Notes: a model not told the origin generated them from the letters alone. Positions 45,089 through 55,623 are shown, counted from the stretch's first letter. The stretch: DNA of 64,000 nt from Xenococcus sp. MO_188.B8 (GCA_030065615.1 JASJDR010000003.1:1-64000); one strand, 5' to 3'. Translations and numbers: made by a program.

Positions 45089-46222
45089 ATGCGTATTGCC
45101 CTTTTTACAGAAACATTTCTCCCCAAAGTTGACGGTATTGTTACTCGCTTGCGTCATACCATAGAACATTTAGAGCGCAATGGTGATCGCGTACTGGTTG
45201 TAGCTCCCGATGGGGGTTTAACAGAATATAGAGGGGCAAAAATACATGGTGTTCCTGGATTACCTCTTCCTTTGTACCCTGAATTGAAGCTAGCTTTACC
45301 TTCTATGGGAACTAAAGAGGTAATTGAAAAATTCCAACCCGATTTAATTCATGTGGTAAATCCAGCCGTATTAGGGGTTACTGGTATTTATTACGCTAAA
45401 AATTTAAATATTCCCCTAATAGCATCCTATCACACTCATTTACCCCAATATCTGCAGCATTATGGCTTAGGCGCTTTAGAAGGAGTACTTTGGGAGTTAC
45501 TAAAAGCTGCCCATAATCAAGCTAAACTAAACCTTTGCACTTCCACAGCGATGGTTGATGAATTGAGGAATCATGGCATTGAAAGAGTAGATTTGTGGCA
45601 ACGAGGAGTCGATACAGAAATGTTTCAGCCTCACCTCAAATCAGCCCAGATGAGAGCAAGACTTTCTCAAGGTAATCCTGAGGCTCCCCTGTTACTATAT
45701 GTAGGTCGTGTCTCGGCAGAAAAACAAATAGACCAAATCAAACCTATTTTAGAAGCGATTCCCGAAGCTCGCTTAGCCATAGTAGGAGATGGTCCTAATC
45801 GAGAGGCGTTAGAAGCCTATTTTGCAGGAACAAACACCAATTTTGTGGGATATTTACAAGGTTTAGAGTTGGCTTCTGCTTACGCTTCTGCGGATGCTTT
45901 TGTGTTTCCTTCTCGTACAGAAACTTTAGGGTTAGTTTTATTAGAAGCTATGGCTGCTGGTTGTCCAGTGGTAGCTGCAAATTCTGGGGGTATTCCTGAC
46001 ATTGTCACCAATGGAGAAAATGGTTATATGTTTGATATTGATGATCCCGATGGTGCAATTACAGCAACCAAGCGTTTGTTAGAAGCAAAAACAGAAAGAG
46101 AGCAAATGCGCGCTAATGCGAGAAAAGAAGCAGAAAGATGGGGCTGGGCGTCTGCAACTAGACAATTGCAGAGTTATTACCGTAATGTAGTGAATTCTGA
46201 ATTACTACCCTCTGCTGCTTAA
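45089..46222 (+). CDS. sqdX: Sulfoquinovosyltransferase (SQDG synthase)
   Basis: SqdX transfers sulfoquinovose from UDP-sulfoquinovose to diacylglycerol, making the thylakoid sulfolipid SQDG. The 377-residue GT4-family protein starts MRIALFTETFLPKVDGIVTR, with a HTHLPQYLQHYG loop near 120, and carries VGRVSAEKQIDQI near 208 and the sugar-nucleotide motif FPSRTETLGLVLLEAMAAG near 270. sqdB is not in the window. Confidence 0.93.
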   Translation: MRIALFTETFLPKVDGIVTRLRHTIEHLERNGDRVLVVAPDGGLTEYRGAKIHGVPGLPLPLYPELKLALPSMGTKEVIEKFQPDLIHVVNPAVLGVTGIYYAKNLNIPLIASYHTHLPQYLQHYGLGALEGVLWELLKAAHNQAKLNLCTSTAMVDELRNHGIERVDLWQRGVDTEMFQPHLKSAQMRARLSQGNPEAPLLLYVGRVSAEKQIDQIKPILEAIPEARLAIVGDGPNREALEAYFAGTNTNFVGYLQGLELASAYASADAFVFPSRTETLGLVLLEAMAAGCPVVAANSGGIPDIVTNGENGYMFDIDDPDGAITATKRLLEAKTEREQMRANARKEAERWGWASATRQLQSYYRNVVNSELLPSAA

Positions 46223-46310
46223 TGAATAAAAGCTTTTCGCTTCTATTTTTGAAATAGGTTAAGGTGTGCAATGTATATCCTACCGTAGTTTTAATCTAAA
46301 ATTTCTGTAA

Positions 46311-46341
46311 ACAAAAAAATACGCGTCACACAAATGACGCG
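46311..46341 (-). terminator. Rho-independent-type terminator reading left
   Basis: On the minus strand CGCGTCA and TGACGCG form a stem around a 6-nt loop, followed by ATTTTTTTG. It probably ends transcription of the membrane-protein gene at 46569-46955 and also separates it from convergent sqdX. Confidence 0.65.
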
Positions 46342-46568
46342 CCCCAGATTAAGATCCGGGTTGGAAAGACGCAAAATAATCTAGTCGCTATTCCATAGTT
46401 ACATCCAATGCTGGCTATCGGATGAACTTCATCCAATCTATATCAAATCGCTGCGTTGCGTGTAGTTATGACAAAGATAAATAAAAACTGTTATTTTGCC
46501 GCAACCAGTTATTAGAAGGTAACAGCTAATCCTAACTATTTCATATTGAATCAAGTCTAGTTACTTAA

Positions 46569-46955
46569 CTATACAATAGTGAAACTCATGAATGTCAGGA
46601 TAACAGCAATAGCGGCAACTACTCCTCCTCCAACTGTAAGGTAACGTTTCAAGAACGTATCAGACCAATTAAGAATAAATGCAGACCATTTAGGAAACAG
46701 AAGATAAAGAGTGCATTTAATAGTCACTAACCATCCAGCTAGAGTCACAATTATGCGCCAATCAGGAACCCAAAGGTTATGCCCTAAAATAACTATCAAT
46801 CCAAAAGGCAAAAATTGTATCGACCAACGGATAAGCGAATTGGGATTTTTGAGAAGTTCTTTGCTCAAGTCTATCCATAATCGGGCTTGAATAATGCAGG
46901 ACAATCCAGCGATTAAATAGAATAAAGCTACGGCTCGTTCGATAATTAATTCCAT
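46569..46955 (-). CDS. Small multi-helix membrane protein
   Basis: From ATG 46955 the 128-residue protein has four predicted helices (about 8-22, 42-62, 68-90 and 105-127) and short loops. GGAGGT lies directly upstream of this ATG, which favours it over the ATG at 46985. It has no recognised motif and unknown role. Confidence 0.7.
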   Translation of the reverse strand: MELIIERAVALFYLIAGLSCIIQARLWIDLSKELLKNPNSLIRWSIQFLPFGLIVILGHNLWVPDWRIIVTLAGWLVTIKCTLYLLFPKWSAFILNWSDTFLKRYLTVGGGVVAAIAVILTFMSFTIV

Positions 46956-47575
46956 GACTACCTCCTTCTCTGGGAGATGCCACACTAGATAATAAGTAGT
47001 AAGTAATCAGTAATAGTAAGCAATCCCAGATTTTTATTTTCAGTTTATTTATGTCTAGCTTTATGTGCTTGCTTATATCTATATTGTAGCTTGAGGCAAA
47101 TTCCCCAAGAGAGATCCTTCTGATAGAGAAGTTTGGCGACGGAAGGATCTCAATAATGGGGCTCGGTGTCTTAGCACAATTCTTGACCCATTAACATTTT
47201 CCTCTTATCTGTTATTTAACTTACAATAAGCTCTGTCAACTAATATCTCTTTCTCTTTTCTAACCAAGAGTTTGATCTAGAGTAGATTATTCAGAAATTT
47301 TTGTATGATTACGATTACCTAAAAAAATTATTTCTATTATGTCAATAAATTGAAAAATTATTGACAAATTTTAGATATAAAAAATATAAAAATTTCTGAG
47401 CTTTATACTTTTTGTATAGAAAACTATTCACTGTTCATTGTTTAACTTTTGTAACAAAAATTGAACTAATGCATAAATTTTGTACATGAAGACAAAGAAA
47501 TCTCAAGATCTGTCTTAGCATTTTATCAATATTTAGTAAATCTCAGCATAAAACTCTGTGAGTGAGGAGTGACCC
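46956..47575. other. Intergenic region with a strong hairpin, upstream of the porin gene
   Basis: The 620 bases precede the porin gene and are very AT-rich at 47270-47500. At 47111-47151 GAGATCCTTC and GAAGGATCTC form a perfect 10-bp stem with a 21-nt loop, and CCCC/GGGG pairs extend it outward. This may be a regulatory RNA, an attenuator or part of a mobile repeat. No gene was seen. Confidence 0.45.
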
Positions 47576-49543
47576 GTGAATATACCAAAAATTTTAATGA
47601 CTGGATTGCTTTTACTATGGTTTAACAGAGCCGAAGTCCAAGCAGAGCCTTTAATAGAACCCCCAAGACTGGATGAAACAGAACTAAGGAACTATCGTAC
47701 TTCTGCCAGCTTTTTAGACAAATCAGAAGAAGACTCTTTAGCCCAAGTAACCAACGTGTCACAATTACGGGATGTTTCTCCTGGAGACTGGGCTTATGAA
47801 GCATTGCGTAGTTTAGTAGATCGTTATGGTTGCATCGTTGGATATCCCGATCAAACCTATCAAGGAACTAAATCCATAAGCCGTTATGAATTTGCTGCGG
47901 GTTTAAATTCCTGTTTGAATCAAATAGAGCGTTTAATCGCCTCTTCTGAAGCTGTCTTACAAGAAGACTTACAAAATATCGCTCGACTAACTAAAGAATT
48001 TGAGGCAGAGTTAGTCGAAGTCGCTGGAAGGGTTGATAATCTAGAAGGCCGTATCGCCTTTCTCGAAGACAATCAATTTTCGACGACTGTAAGTTTAAAT
48101 GGCGAAGTCATCTTTGCCCTAGCCGATGCTTTTGGGGGCGGTCCTCCAGGGGGATGTGAGAATGTGGACCTCACTTTGGCAAATGGTGAAACCGAAGACC
48201 TTGTTAACTGCGGTATCCGAGTAGGTGATAACGCCATTTCTACAGCTAGCGATCCTGAGACTGAGACAGTTTTTGCCTATACAGCACGTTTGGGATTGCA
48301 AGCCTCTTTTTCTGGACAAGATCGGCTGCGAATGTTTCTAACCACAGGTAATTTTGATAATGGCGGATTTACTAATGCTAAGTCTCTCAATACCTACGGT
48401 CCTCGTCTAGGTTATCAAGCTGGACTGGAAAACCAAGTTGTTTTAGATATTCTGGAATATCGCTTTCCTGCTTTTAATGATCGGGTAGCATTTTACGCTT
48501 CTAGTTTTGGTTTTGCATTGAGCAACGTGCTAACTTCTAACTCTCCCTATTTTGATGTTGGTAGAGGTGCAGTTTCTCGCTTTGGACAACTCAATCCTAT
48601 CTTTCGGATTGGCGGCGCAATGGAGGCAGGAGCTGGATTCGATTGGTTAATTGCCGATCCAGTACGCTTGCAATTCGCCTACGGTACTAGAGATAGTGGG
48701 GATCCCGAAGCAGGTTTCTTTGGTGCAGACCACAGTGCTTTAGGAGTACAATTCTTGCTCCAGCCTACAGATGATATCGTTGCAGGAATCACCTATGTCA
48801 ATGCTTATTCTAGCGATGGTACTTTAGGAACTTTTACTGGTAGTGTCAATGCAGAAACCAATGGATTGTGGTCTGGGGGAAGGCTGCCTAATATACAGGG
48901 GGCTTATGCTGGTGTGGGAACAGATTTAGGGGATTTTCCCGCTCAGATTAATGCTGTAGGTGGAACTTTTCAATGGAACTTGACACCACAACTTAACTTT
49001 GCCACTTCGGCCGCCTATGCTGCTGCTAATTTTCTCCAAGAGATTCCTGAGTTTGGTTTGCAAGATAATTTTCCTGGATTAGTGGGGAAAAAACCCTTCG
49101 GCAATACTTTCACCTATCAGGTGTCTCTTGGTTATTCCGATCCTTTTGGTCGAGAAGGTGATTTATTCGGGTTTATTTTTGGCATGCCACCTAAATTAGT
49201 TGATGCAGGTCCTGTTACTCCAGGTCAAACCGTACCCTTCTCCGAACAAGTTATTAATAATGAAGAGCCAGTGACAATTACCGACAATGATCCCAGACAA
49301 TTCTTGACAAGAAGTCCAGTCCTTGGCGATCCAGATAATGATTTTTTGCTCCAAGAAGGAACTGTAGATCAATTTGGACGAGAGGATGAAGCGACTTCTT
49401 TACACTTTGAATTCTTTTATCGTTTTAAAGTTAACGATAATATCTGGATTACTCCTGGTTTCTTTTTTGTCACTAATCCCGGTCACATTGCAAATAACGA
49501 TACTCTCTATGTAGGAACTATTCGGACAACTTTCCGATTTTAA
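47576..49543 (+). CDS. SLH-domain carbohydrate/iron-type porin (OprB/SomA family)
   Basis: The 655-residue protein has a signal peptide, an SLH domain (about 63-115; DVSPGDWAYEALRSLVDRYG, YPDQTYQGTKSISRYEFAAG), a coiled linker and an OprB-type 16-stranded beta barrel. Such porins form the main pores of the cyanobacterial outer membrane; the SLH part binds peptidoglycan-linked sugars. It ends in FRTTFRF with a terminal Phe, as usual for barrels. GTG start at 47576. Confidence 0.9.
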   Translation: MNIPKILMTGLLLLWFNRAEVQAEPLIEPPRLDETELRNYRTSASFLDKSEEDSLAQVTNVSQLRDVSPGDWAYEALRSLVDRYGCIVGYPDQTYQGTKSISRYEFAAGLNSCLNQIERLIASSEAVLQEDLQNIARLTKEFEAELVEVAGRVDNLEGRIAFLEDNQFSTTVSLNGEVIFALADAFGGGPPGGCENVDLTLANGETEDLVNCGIRVGDNAISTASDPETETVFAYTARLGLQASFSGQDRLRMFLTTGNFDNGGFTNAKSLNTYGPRLGYQAGLENQVVLDILEYRFPAFNDRVAFYASSFGFALSNVLTSNSPYFDVGRGAVSRFGQLNPIFRIGGAMEAGAGFDWLIADPVRLQFAYGTRDSGDPEAGFFGADHSALGVQFLLQPTDDIVAGITYVNAYSSDGTLGTFTGSVNAETNGLWSGGRLPNIQGAYAGVGTDLGDFPAQINAVGGTFQWNLTPQLNFATSAAYAAANFLQEIPEFGLQDNFPGLVGKKPFGNTFTYQVSLGYSDPFGREGDLFGFIFGMPPKLVDAGPVTPGQTVPFSEQVINNEEPVTITDNDPRQFLTRSPVLGDPDNDFLLQEGTVDQFGREDEATSLHFEFFYRFKVNDNIWITPGFFFVTNPGHIANNDTLYVGTIRTTFRF

Positions 49544-49556
49544 ATTTTGGTTCCTC

Positions 49557-49594
49557 AAAGGGGTCGGCAAAGCAGGTTCTGCCGACCCCTTTTA
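49557..49594 (+). terminator. Strong Rho-independent-type terminator of the porin gene
   Basis: AAAGGGGTCGGCA pairs with TGCCGACCCCTTTT (a 10-bp GC-rich stem, 10-nt loop) directly after the porin stop, followed by T-rich DNA. Confidence 0.9.
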
Positions 49595-49884
49595 TTCGCA
49601 ATTTAGGATTACACAAGCAATAATAAGATTAATATCTGTTTAAAATTTAAAACTTACGATCATACTTTGATCTGTTGTGGAGAGTCCAAAAAAAACAATC
49701 AGCTACCCATACTAAAGTGTCAAATCTGCAAAGTAGCACATCAGCAATCATAATGCTGATATCTAGATATACTATTTTGAAATTTAATCAACTTAGAAAA
49801 ACTTCCCCGCTTTAGCTAATGGTTGATTCCTGAGTAAGTTTTCGGATGCTCAACTAAGGACTGAATTCAATTTGTAATCGATGA

Positions 49885-50457
49885 CTACAATCCAGGTGGA
49901 ATCAATACTTCATTGATCGGAATAATGACACCATTGTTGCCAGTCAGAGGCTCACTAGCGATGGACTGATTAATTTTGACCCCTACTTTATTGCCTGCTA
50001 AAGGAATACCAGTAATTTGCACGGAACTTTTATCCAGTAAGGTAGCTACTGCCTTACGTTTAATATCTTGTTCCCCAATAATGCCTGCAACCACATGATA
50101 TTGCAATATTTTGGTGAGATTTTCTGGTTGGGACAGTTTTTCCTTAACGCTAGGAGATAAAGCCGCAAATGCTTCATTGGTAGGAGCTAAAATTGTTAGA
50201 GAATCTTGTGGTAAGTTCTCCAAGATTCCCGAATTTTCTAGCTGAGTATAGAAACTTTTATGCTGTGGCATAGTTGATAGCATTTCTACCACACTAGGTT
50301 CATCTTCACTTTGGTAAAATGCCGCAGCGGGACTAAAAAAACTAGCCGAGGGAAAGAAAAAAGACGATTGAGCTAGAGATACGCGAGAAAATATGATCGC
50401 GCTACTGACTATTCCCACTCCAATTAACAACTTTTTAAACTTTTGCTGAGATTTCAT
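49885..50457 (-). CDS. Secreted fasciclin-domain protein
   Basis: The 190-residue protein has a signal peptide (ending near SLAQS) and one fasciclin domain (about 55-190) with DSLTILAPTNEAFAALSPSV and LQYHVVAGI. Such domains mediate cell-surface adhesion. Five ATGTCAT repeats lie about 80 bp upstream of the start. Confidence 0.88.
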   Translation of the reverse strand: MKSQQKFKKLLIGVGIVSSAIIFSRVSLAQSSFFFPSASFFSPAAAFYQSEDEPSVVEMLSTMPQHKSFYTQLENSGILENLPQDSLTILAPTNEAFAALSPSVKEKLSQPENLTKILQYHVVAGIIGEQDIKRKAVATLLDKSSVQITGIPLAGNKVGVKINQSIASEPLTGNNGVIIPINEVLIPPGL

Positions 50458-50539
50458 AATTTTTATCTTCCGAGAACGAATTTGAAAATATTAAGTGAAT
50501 ACACTTCTATTATATATCTAGGTTATATTAGGGAATCTT

Positions 50540-50591
50540 ATGTCATAAAATATGTCATAAATATGTCATTAATATGTCATTAATATGTCAT
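50540..50591. promoter_or_regulatory. Five phased ATGTCAT repeats
   Basis: The heptamer ATGTCAT recurs at 50540, 50552, 50563, 50574 and 50585, spaced 12, 11, 11 and 11 bases, about one helical turn. It lies between the divergent fasciclin and pseudokinase genes. The phasing suggests a set of protein-binding sites on one DNA face. Confidence 0.5.
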
Positions 50592-50768
50592 TAATATAGG
50601 ATAATCTTGAAAAAAGATTCTACATCAGGAAACACTGTTAAGATATTGTTTATAAGATATCCAGCTGGCAGCAGTTAAACTGAGTACAGGAAAAAATATC
50701 TTAGAATGAATTATAATCATAGTATAACCAAGATCGATAAAGCAACTGACTTTTAGAGGATAGATAGA

Positions 50769-53147
50769 ATGTCCCAGATAGAAGATAGTCAAAATAATTG
50801 GGAAAATTTCGTTAGAACAACTCATGAACCTATCGAATCCAAGATAAAAATTATTGGTCAACGCTATCAAATTATTGAGGAGTTAGATAGTGAGGGAACT
50901 TATAAGCTATATTTAGCAGAAGATAAAGATATTATAAGTCATCCTCTTTGTCTAATTAAGCAAATTCCTTACAATGAATCAGTACAACTAGGCGCAGAAA
51001 ACAAGCAAATAAATTGGCAGGCAATAGTGGCGATTCAAAATCAATTGGCTCTTCATCCTCGAATCCCCCAAGTTCTCAATTCTTTGGCTGAAGAATCTTA
51101 TTCTTACTTGGTTTTAGAATACCTTGAAGGGGAAAAGCTATCACAACAATTACAAAGACAATGGTTAAATGAACACCAAGTAATTCTCCTATTACAAGAT
51201 ATTTTAGAAGTTTTACATTTTATCCATAGTAGTCATGTTGTTCACGGCAATGTTCAACCATCAAATATAATAAAAACTGCTACTGATCAAAGATTTACGC
51301 TTCAAGATTTTAGTAGTGTTATCGTAATTAATGAAGGGGATGTTGCAACCCAAACTTTTAAGTCCCAGAACCTATCTTATAACCAAGAAAGATTCTTTTC
51401 CCCAGAGTATATAGCCCACGAGCCAGTTTTCGGTAGCGATATTTATAGTTTAGGAAAAACTGCGATTTATTGTTTAACTGGTAATCTGACAATCAAGGCG
51501 GAAAAGCTTACTGTAGATATAGAGGGTCGGAAAATTAATCCTCAACTGAAAAAAATCATAGCTCGCATGAGCGAACCGATTGCCGCAAACAGATATAATT
51601 CCGCTCTAGAAGTTATTACAGATCTTAATCAAATATCTATAAGTAATAGTAGTCTTAATAAGAGTTACGGAGAAATTTCCCAAATTGGACAGAGGGTAAA
51701 TAAAAAGCTACAAAATACTTTTCTTCCCAATTCAGAGACGTTCAGTAATGTACGCTCTACTATACTTAAGGCAATACTGGGTACCATTGCTTTAATGGTC
51801 TTAATAGAATTTTTATCCCCATTTCTGAACAGAGAATTTTTATCCCCATTTCTGAGACCGGCCTATTTTGTACTTCAAGGAAAGCGGTTGTTAGCAGAAG
51901 ATCCAGAAACTGCTTTAAAAAATTTCCAATCGGCGATCGATCTTCGTTCTAAATACTCTGTTGCTTGGAAAGGAAGAGGCGATGCACTTTATAGCTTAGA
52001 ACGCTATCTCGCTGCTTTAATCGCTTATGATCGCTCAATCCAAATTAATCCCCAAAATAGTCAAGCTTGGAAAGGGAGAGGCGACACTCTTTATCGTTTA
52101 GAACGGTTTGAAGCCGCATTAACTTCCTATAATAAATCCTTACAAATACAAGCCAATAACGCAGATAGTTTAAATCGTAAAGGACGGGCTTTATATAAGC
52201 TAGAACGTTATCAAGAAGCTTTAGCGGCTCAGGAGGCAGCTTTAAAGATTAGACCTAATTATGCGAGGGCTTTAAGCGATCGCGGAATTGTCTTAATTGG
52301 TTTAGGTAAATACCAAGAAGCAGTAGAAAGTTTCGATCGAGCTCAAGGAATAGAACCTCTAAACCCAGAATTTTGGCAAAATAAGGCTCTAGCTTGGCAA
52401 TATTTGGGACGCAACCAAGAAGCTTTTCGCCTCTACCAAGAAGCCTTACAAGCTTATAATACTCTGCTACAGGAAAATCCTAGTAATGTGACAGCTCTTA
52501 TTGACAAGGGAAATGTTCTAAGTAAACTACAACAACCTGAAAAAGCCTTAATAGCCTACGAACTAGCCTTAGCGAATAATCCCGATTCCCATTTAGCTTG
52601 GTTGAATAAAGGCAATGTTTTATTTGCTCTCAGACAATATAAAAGAGCTTTAGAAGCTTTTGATCGCGCCCTTAAAATAACCCCTGAATCTTATATCACT
52701 TGGCATAATCGGGGTTCTCTGTTGCGGGATGGTTTGAAAAATTATCCTGAGGCGATCGCATCCTATGAAAAAGCTACCGACTTAAATCCTATTTTCTATC
52801 ATGCTTGGCGCGATCGGGGATTTGCTTTAAGTCAAAGTGGACAACAATATCTTGCCTTAGAATCCTTTAAAACTGCTTTGGAAATTAAACCCAATGATTA
52901 CCAATCTTGGATTGGTAGGGGAATTGCCTTATCTAATCTCAATAAAATGAATGAAGCGATCGCAGCTTTTGATAAGGCTGAGTCAATTCAACCTAAAGAT
53001 CCCTTCGTCTTGATTAATAAGGCTTCTGCCCTAGAAAAAGCGGGTCAAATTCAAAAAGCCTGTGATACCTATCAAAAATTAACTGCCATTAATCCCAGTT
53101 TTACTCCTGCGATCGCCGCACTAGAAAGACTGAAATGCAAGAATTAA
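50769..53147 (+). CDS. Pseudokinase domain fused to TPR repeats
   Basis: The 792-residue protein has a protein-kinase fold (about 35-285) joined by a membrane helix (about 333-352) to at least 11 TPR units (370-790). The kinase motifs are degenerate: the HRD loop reads HGNVQPSN, and DFG reads DFSS, although the APE-like SPEYIA and DIYSLGKT are kept. It is therefore probably a scaffold rather than a working kinase. Confidence 0.87.
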   Translation: MSQIEDSQNNWENFVRTTHEPIESKIKIIGQRYQIIEELDSEGTYKLYLAEDKDIISHPLCLIKQIPYNESVQLGAENKQINWQAIVAIQNQLALHPRIPQVLNSLAEESYSYLVLEYLEGEKLSQQLQRQWLNEHQVILLLQDILEVLHFIHSSHVVHGNVQPSNIIKTATDQRFTLQDFSSVIVINEGDVATQTFKSQNLSYNQERFFSPEYIAHEPVFGSDIYSLGKTAIYCLTGNLTIKAEKLTVDIEGRKINPQLKKIIARMSEPIAANRYNSALEVITDLNQISISNSSLNKSYGEISQIGQRVNKKLQNTFLPNSETFSNVRSTILKAILGTIALMVLIEFLSPFLNREFLSPFLRPAYFVLQGKRLLAEDPETALKNFQSAIDLRSKYSVAWKGRGDALYSLERYLAALIAYDRSIQINPQNSQAWKGRGDTLYRLERFEAALTSYNKSLQIQANNADSLNRKGRALYKLERYQEALAAQEAALKIRPNYARALSDRGIVLIGLGKYQEAVESFDRAQGIEPLNPEFWQNKALAWQYLGRNQEAFRLYQEALQAYNTLLQENPSNVTALIDKGNVLSKLQQPEKALIAYELALANNPDSHLAWLNKGNVLFALRQYKRALEAFDRALKITPESYITWHNRGSLLRDGLKNYPEAIASYEKATDLNPIFYHAWRDRGFALSQSGQQYLALESFKTALEIKPNDYQSWIGRGIALSNLNKMNEAIAAFDKAESIQPKDPFVLINKASALEKAGQIQKACDTYQKLTAINPSFTPAIAALERLKCKN

Positions 53148-53560
53148 GACCGGCTCGCTTTTAACAACTCAATAATTTGATAATTGGCTTCAGGAAAATT
53201 GTATTGCTCTAGTTCAGCAATAGTTACCCAGCGTATTTCTTGACATTCGATCGCTTGAGGTTCTCCTGCTACATATTGGCAATCATGAACAAACAAAGTA
53301 ACTTTAAACTTGGCATAATCATGTTCAATAGTTGTAATGCGATTGCCTACGGAAACTGCGATCGCTAATTCTTCCTGAATCTCTCTTCTAATACATTCTT
53401 CTATGGTTTCGGTCGGTTCGATTTTCCCTCCGGGAAACTCCCAGAAATCAGCCATTTCTCCCTTAGAGAGTCGCCGATCTATTAGTATTTCCCCCGAATT
53501 ATTACGAATCACACCGACACCAATTAATTTATGGGGAATAGAAGACGACTTACTGGACAT
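53144..53560 (-). CDS. NUDIX hydrolase (MutT-like)
   Basis: The 138-residue protein has the NUDIX box GGKIEPTETIEECIRREIQE followed by EL and begins GVGVIRNNSGEILIDRRLSK. MutT-type enzymes remove 8-oxo-dGTP; a different nucleotide substrate is possible. It overlaps the pseudokinase stop by 4 bp, tail to tail. Confidence 0.9.
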   Translation of the reverse strand: MSSKSSSIPHKLIGVGVIRNNSGEILIDRRLSKGEMADFWEFPGGKIEPTETIEECIRREIQEELAIAVSVGNRITTIEHDYAKFKVTLFVHDCQYVAGEPQAIECQEIRWVTIAELEQYNFPEANYQIIELLKASRS

Positions 53561-53685
53561 GAAGCACTTTTACCACAAAAAATCAACACAGCAATCTTAA
53601 ATCCTACTTGAGTCGTGATAATCTTCCAAGTGTCAAGGTAATAGGGTAAGAAAGATCACCTTCTTAACCTATTATCTATTACTAT

Positions 53686-54024
53686 TTATTCCTCGTCTGA
53701 CAAACCACCATTTAAAGCTTGCAAGGACTTATCAAAAGCCATTCTTTGTTCGGCATTTCTAATAAAATAACCACTCATCATAGCAGAAGCTAACAATCGT
53801 CCTAAATGTTCTCGATTGGTATTAATAGAAATTTCAAATTGTTCTGAGGGAAGGCTACCTAACAAACCTATAATATTTTGTTCCATCACCTGAAATACTT
53901 CCTTCGATTCTGGCTGCGAAAGTTGAGCTATGGTGTCAGAGTTTAGAGACTGAACATATTGCCAGAGTTGGTTGATTTCACCTTCACTACTAAATACATT
54001 TTGGGTACGATTTTCTCGATTCAC
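53686..54024 (-). CDS. DUF760 family protein
   Basis: The 112-residue protein has the DUF760 pattern shared by cyanobacteria and chloroplasts: LWQYVQSLNSDTIAQLSQPE, EVFQVMEQNI, LGSLPSEQFEISINTNREHL and LASAMMSGYFIRNAEQR. Role unknown. Confidence 0.88.
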   Translation of the reverse strand: MNRENRTQNVFSSEGEINQLWQYVQSLNSDTIAQLSQPESKEVFQVMEQNIIGLLGSLPSEQFEISINTNREHLGRLLASAMMSGYFIRNAEQRMAFDKSLQALNGGLSDEE

Positions 54025-54183
54025 CTGTTACCTCCTGAACTTTGTTAACGGAGTATGGTCAGTTAACTTAAAAAGTGATGCTAGCTTATACTGACTAATG
54101 TAACAATTGTATAATTTCTTCGCATCAGTTAAAACCGAACCATTACTAGTAGAGTTTTTACTGCATTGTTTAGAAATACTTAC

Positions 54184-55140
54184 TTAACTAGCTAAATATT
54201 CTCTAATAACAGTCTTCCTTTGACGCAGTTTGGTCAAAGCTTCTCGTTCAATTTGCCTTACTCTTTCCCTGCTAATACTCAAGAAGGTTCCTATTTTGGC
54301 TAAAGTTAGGGGCTTACCGTCTTTTAAGCCAAATCTTAGGGATATTACCTCTTGTTGTTGGGGAGTTAATTCTGACATCAAGCGGTAGAGATCCTTTTTC
54401 AGGGAGGAAGAAGTAGCATAGTCTTCAGGGGATTGTCCCATGTCGACCAGCATATCGCCCAATTCAGTGTCATTATTATCTCCTACTTTGACATCGAGGG
54501 AGATTGGTTGACGAGATTTTTCGAGATAGTCTCTAACTTGCTTGGGCGTTAAATCAAGTTCCTCGGCTAACTCCGTAATAGTTGCCATTCTTCCCTTTTG
54601 CTGTGCTAATTTTCTTTGAGCTTTCTTGATTTTATTGAGCTTTTCCGTAATGTGAATTGGGAGCCGGATTGTCCGCCCTTTTTCAGCGATCGCTCTAGTG
54701 ATGGCTTGACGGATCCACCAGTAGGCATAGGTAGAGAAACGATATCCTTTAGTGGGATCGAATTTTTCGACACCTCGTTGCATCCCAATCGTTCCTTCTT
54801 GAATTAAGTCCAATAAGTCTAGATTGCGCTTAAGATACTTTTTGGCTACCGAAACTACTAGACGCAGATTTGCTTCAACCATTTTCCGTTTAGCAGCTTC
54901 TCCTGCCTCAAGAGCTGCTTTTAACTCTGGCACTGAAAGCTCAGCTTCTTTTGCCCATTGAGAATAGGTTGGTTCTTGACCTAGGTTTTCTTGGAGAGAT
55001 TCTTTGATTTTGACTAAGGCGATTTCCTTTTGTACTCGTTTTGCATAGTGAATTTCTTCCTCATGGGTTAGAAGATCTACTCGCCCAATTTCTTTTAAAT
55101 AGCTTCTAACAAGATCGTTGGATTTACTGGTTGGTTTCAT
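54184..55140 (-). CDS. Group 2 RNA polymerase sigma factor
   Basis: The 318-residue sigma70 factor has region 1.2 ([20 protein letters not shown]), regions 2.1-2.4 ([57 protein letters not shown]), region 3 and region 4 ([18 protein letters not shown]). It lacks the long N-terminal extension of SigA. It looks like a SigD/SigB-type group 2 factor for stress or light conditions; which one cannot be decided. Confidence 0.9.
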   Translation of the reverse strand: MKPTSKSNDLVRSYLKEIGRVDLLTHEEEIHYAKRVQKEIALVKIKESLQENLGQEPTYSQWAKEAELSVPELKAALEAGEAAKRKMVEANLRLVVSVAKKYLKRNLDLLDLIQEGTIGMQRGVEKFDPTKGYRFSTYAYWWIRQAITRAIAEKGRTIRLPIHITEKLNKIKKAQRKLAQQKGRMATITELAEELDLTPKQVRDYLEKSRQPISLDVKVGDNNDTELGDMLVDMGQSPEDYATSSSLKKDLYRLMSELTPQQQEVISLRFGLKDGKPLTLAKIGTFLSISRERVRQIEREALTKLRQRKTVIREYLAS

Positions 55141-55623
55141 AATTTATTCCGTATTGTTTTCGTTAGTGCTTTAATAATAGGGTTTTATAAAACAAGTAAA
55201 TAAGGCTGTGTGGATGATATTTAGAAAAATTTAGAGATTTAATATAAATGTGTATCAGACTTGTCCCCGCTAACTAGGACAGTTTGACTAATTTAAGCTA
55301 ACTATTGGCAAAGTTAGTTTGTTATTTGTTAACTATTGTAACGTAAATGAAAATGAAACACAATTCTTATCATAATTTCACTGAACTTAAACATATGTTT
55401 TGGTGGGCACTGTTTCTATGGAAGTAAAGAGTCATGTTACTTGGACATTGATTTTTTTAGAGTTTTTTTTACTTAAATTTAAGAAGAGGACTGCAAATTC
55501 CCTAATTTTGCGGTTGCGCCTTAAGAGTTTATGGAGTAAGAATACACCATCGTAACACTAGGATACCTGCATTTAAAAACGAGAAATGCATCCTAGACAA
55601 CAAATTTAACTATTAACGGGATA
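55141..55623. other. Intergenic region without recognised gene
   Basis: The 483 bases separate the sigma factor from the histidine kinase (same strand). They are AT-rich, with no convincing gene or RNA. They should contain the sigma factor promoter. Confidence 0.4.

Noticed and set aside
46400-46560. A further tRNA or riboswitch near 46400
   Set aside because: Only a terminator-like hairpin at 46311-46341 is convincing; no cloverleaf or known aptamer core was found.
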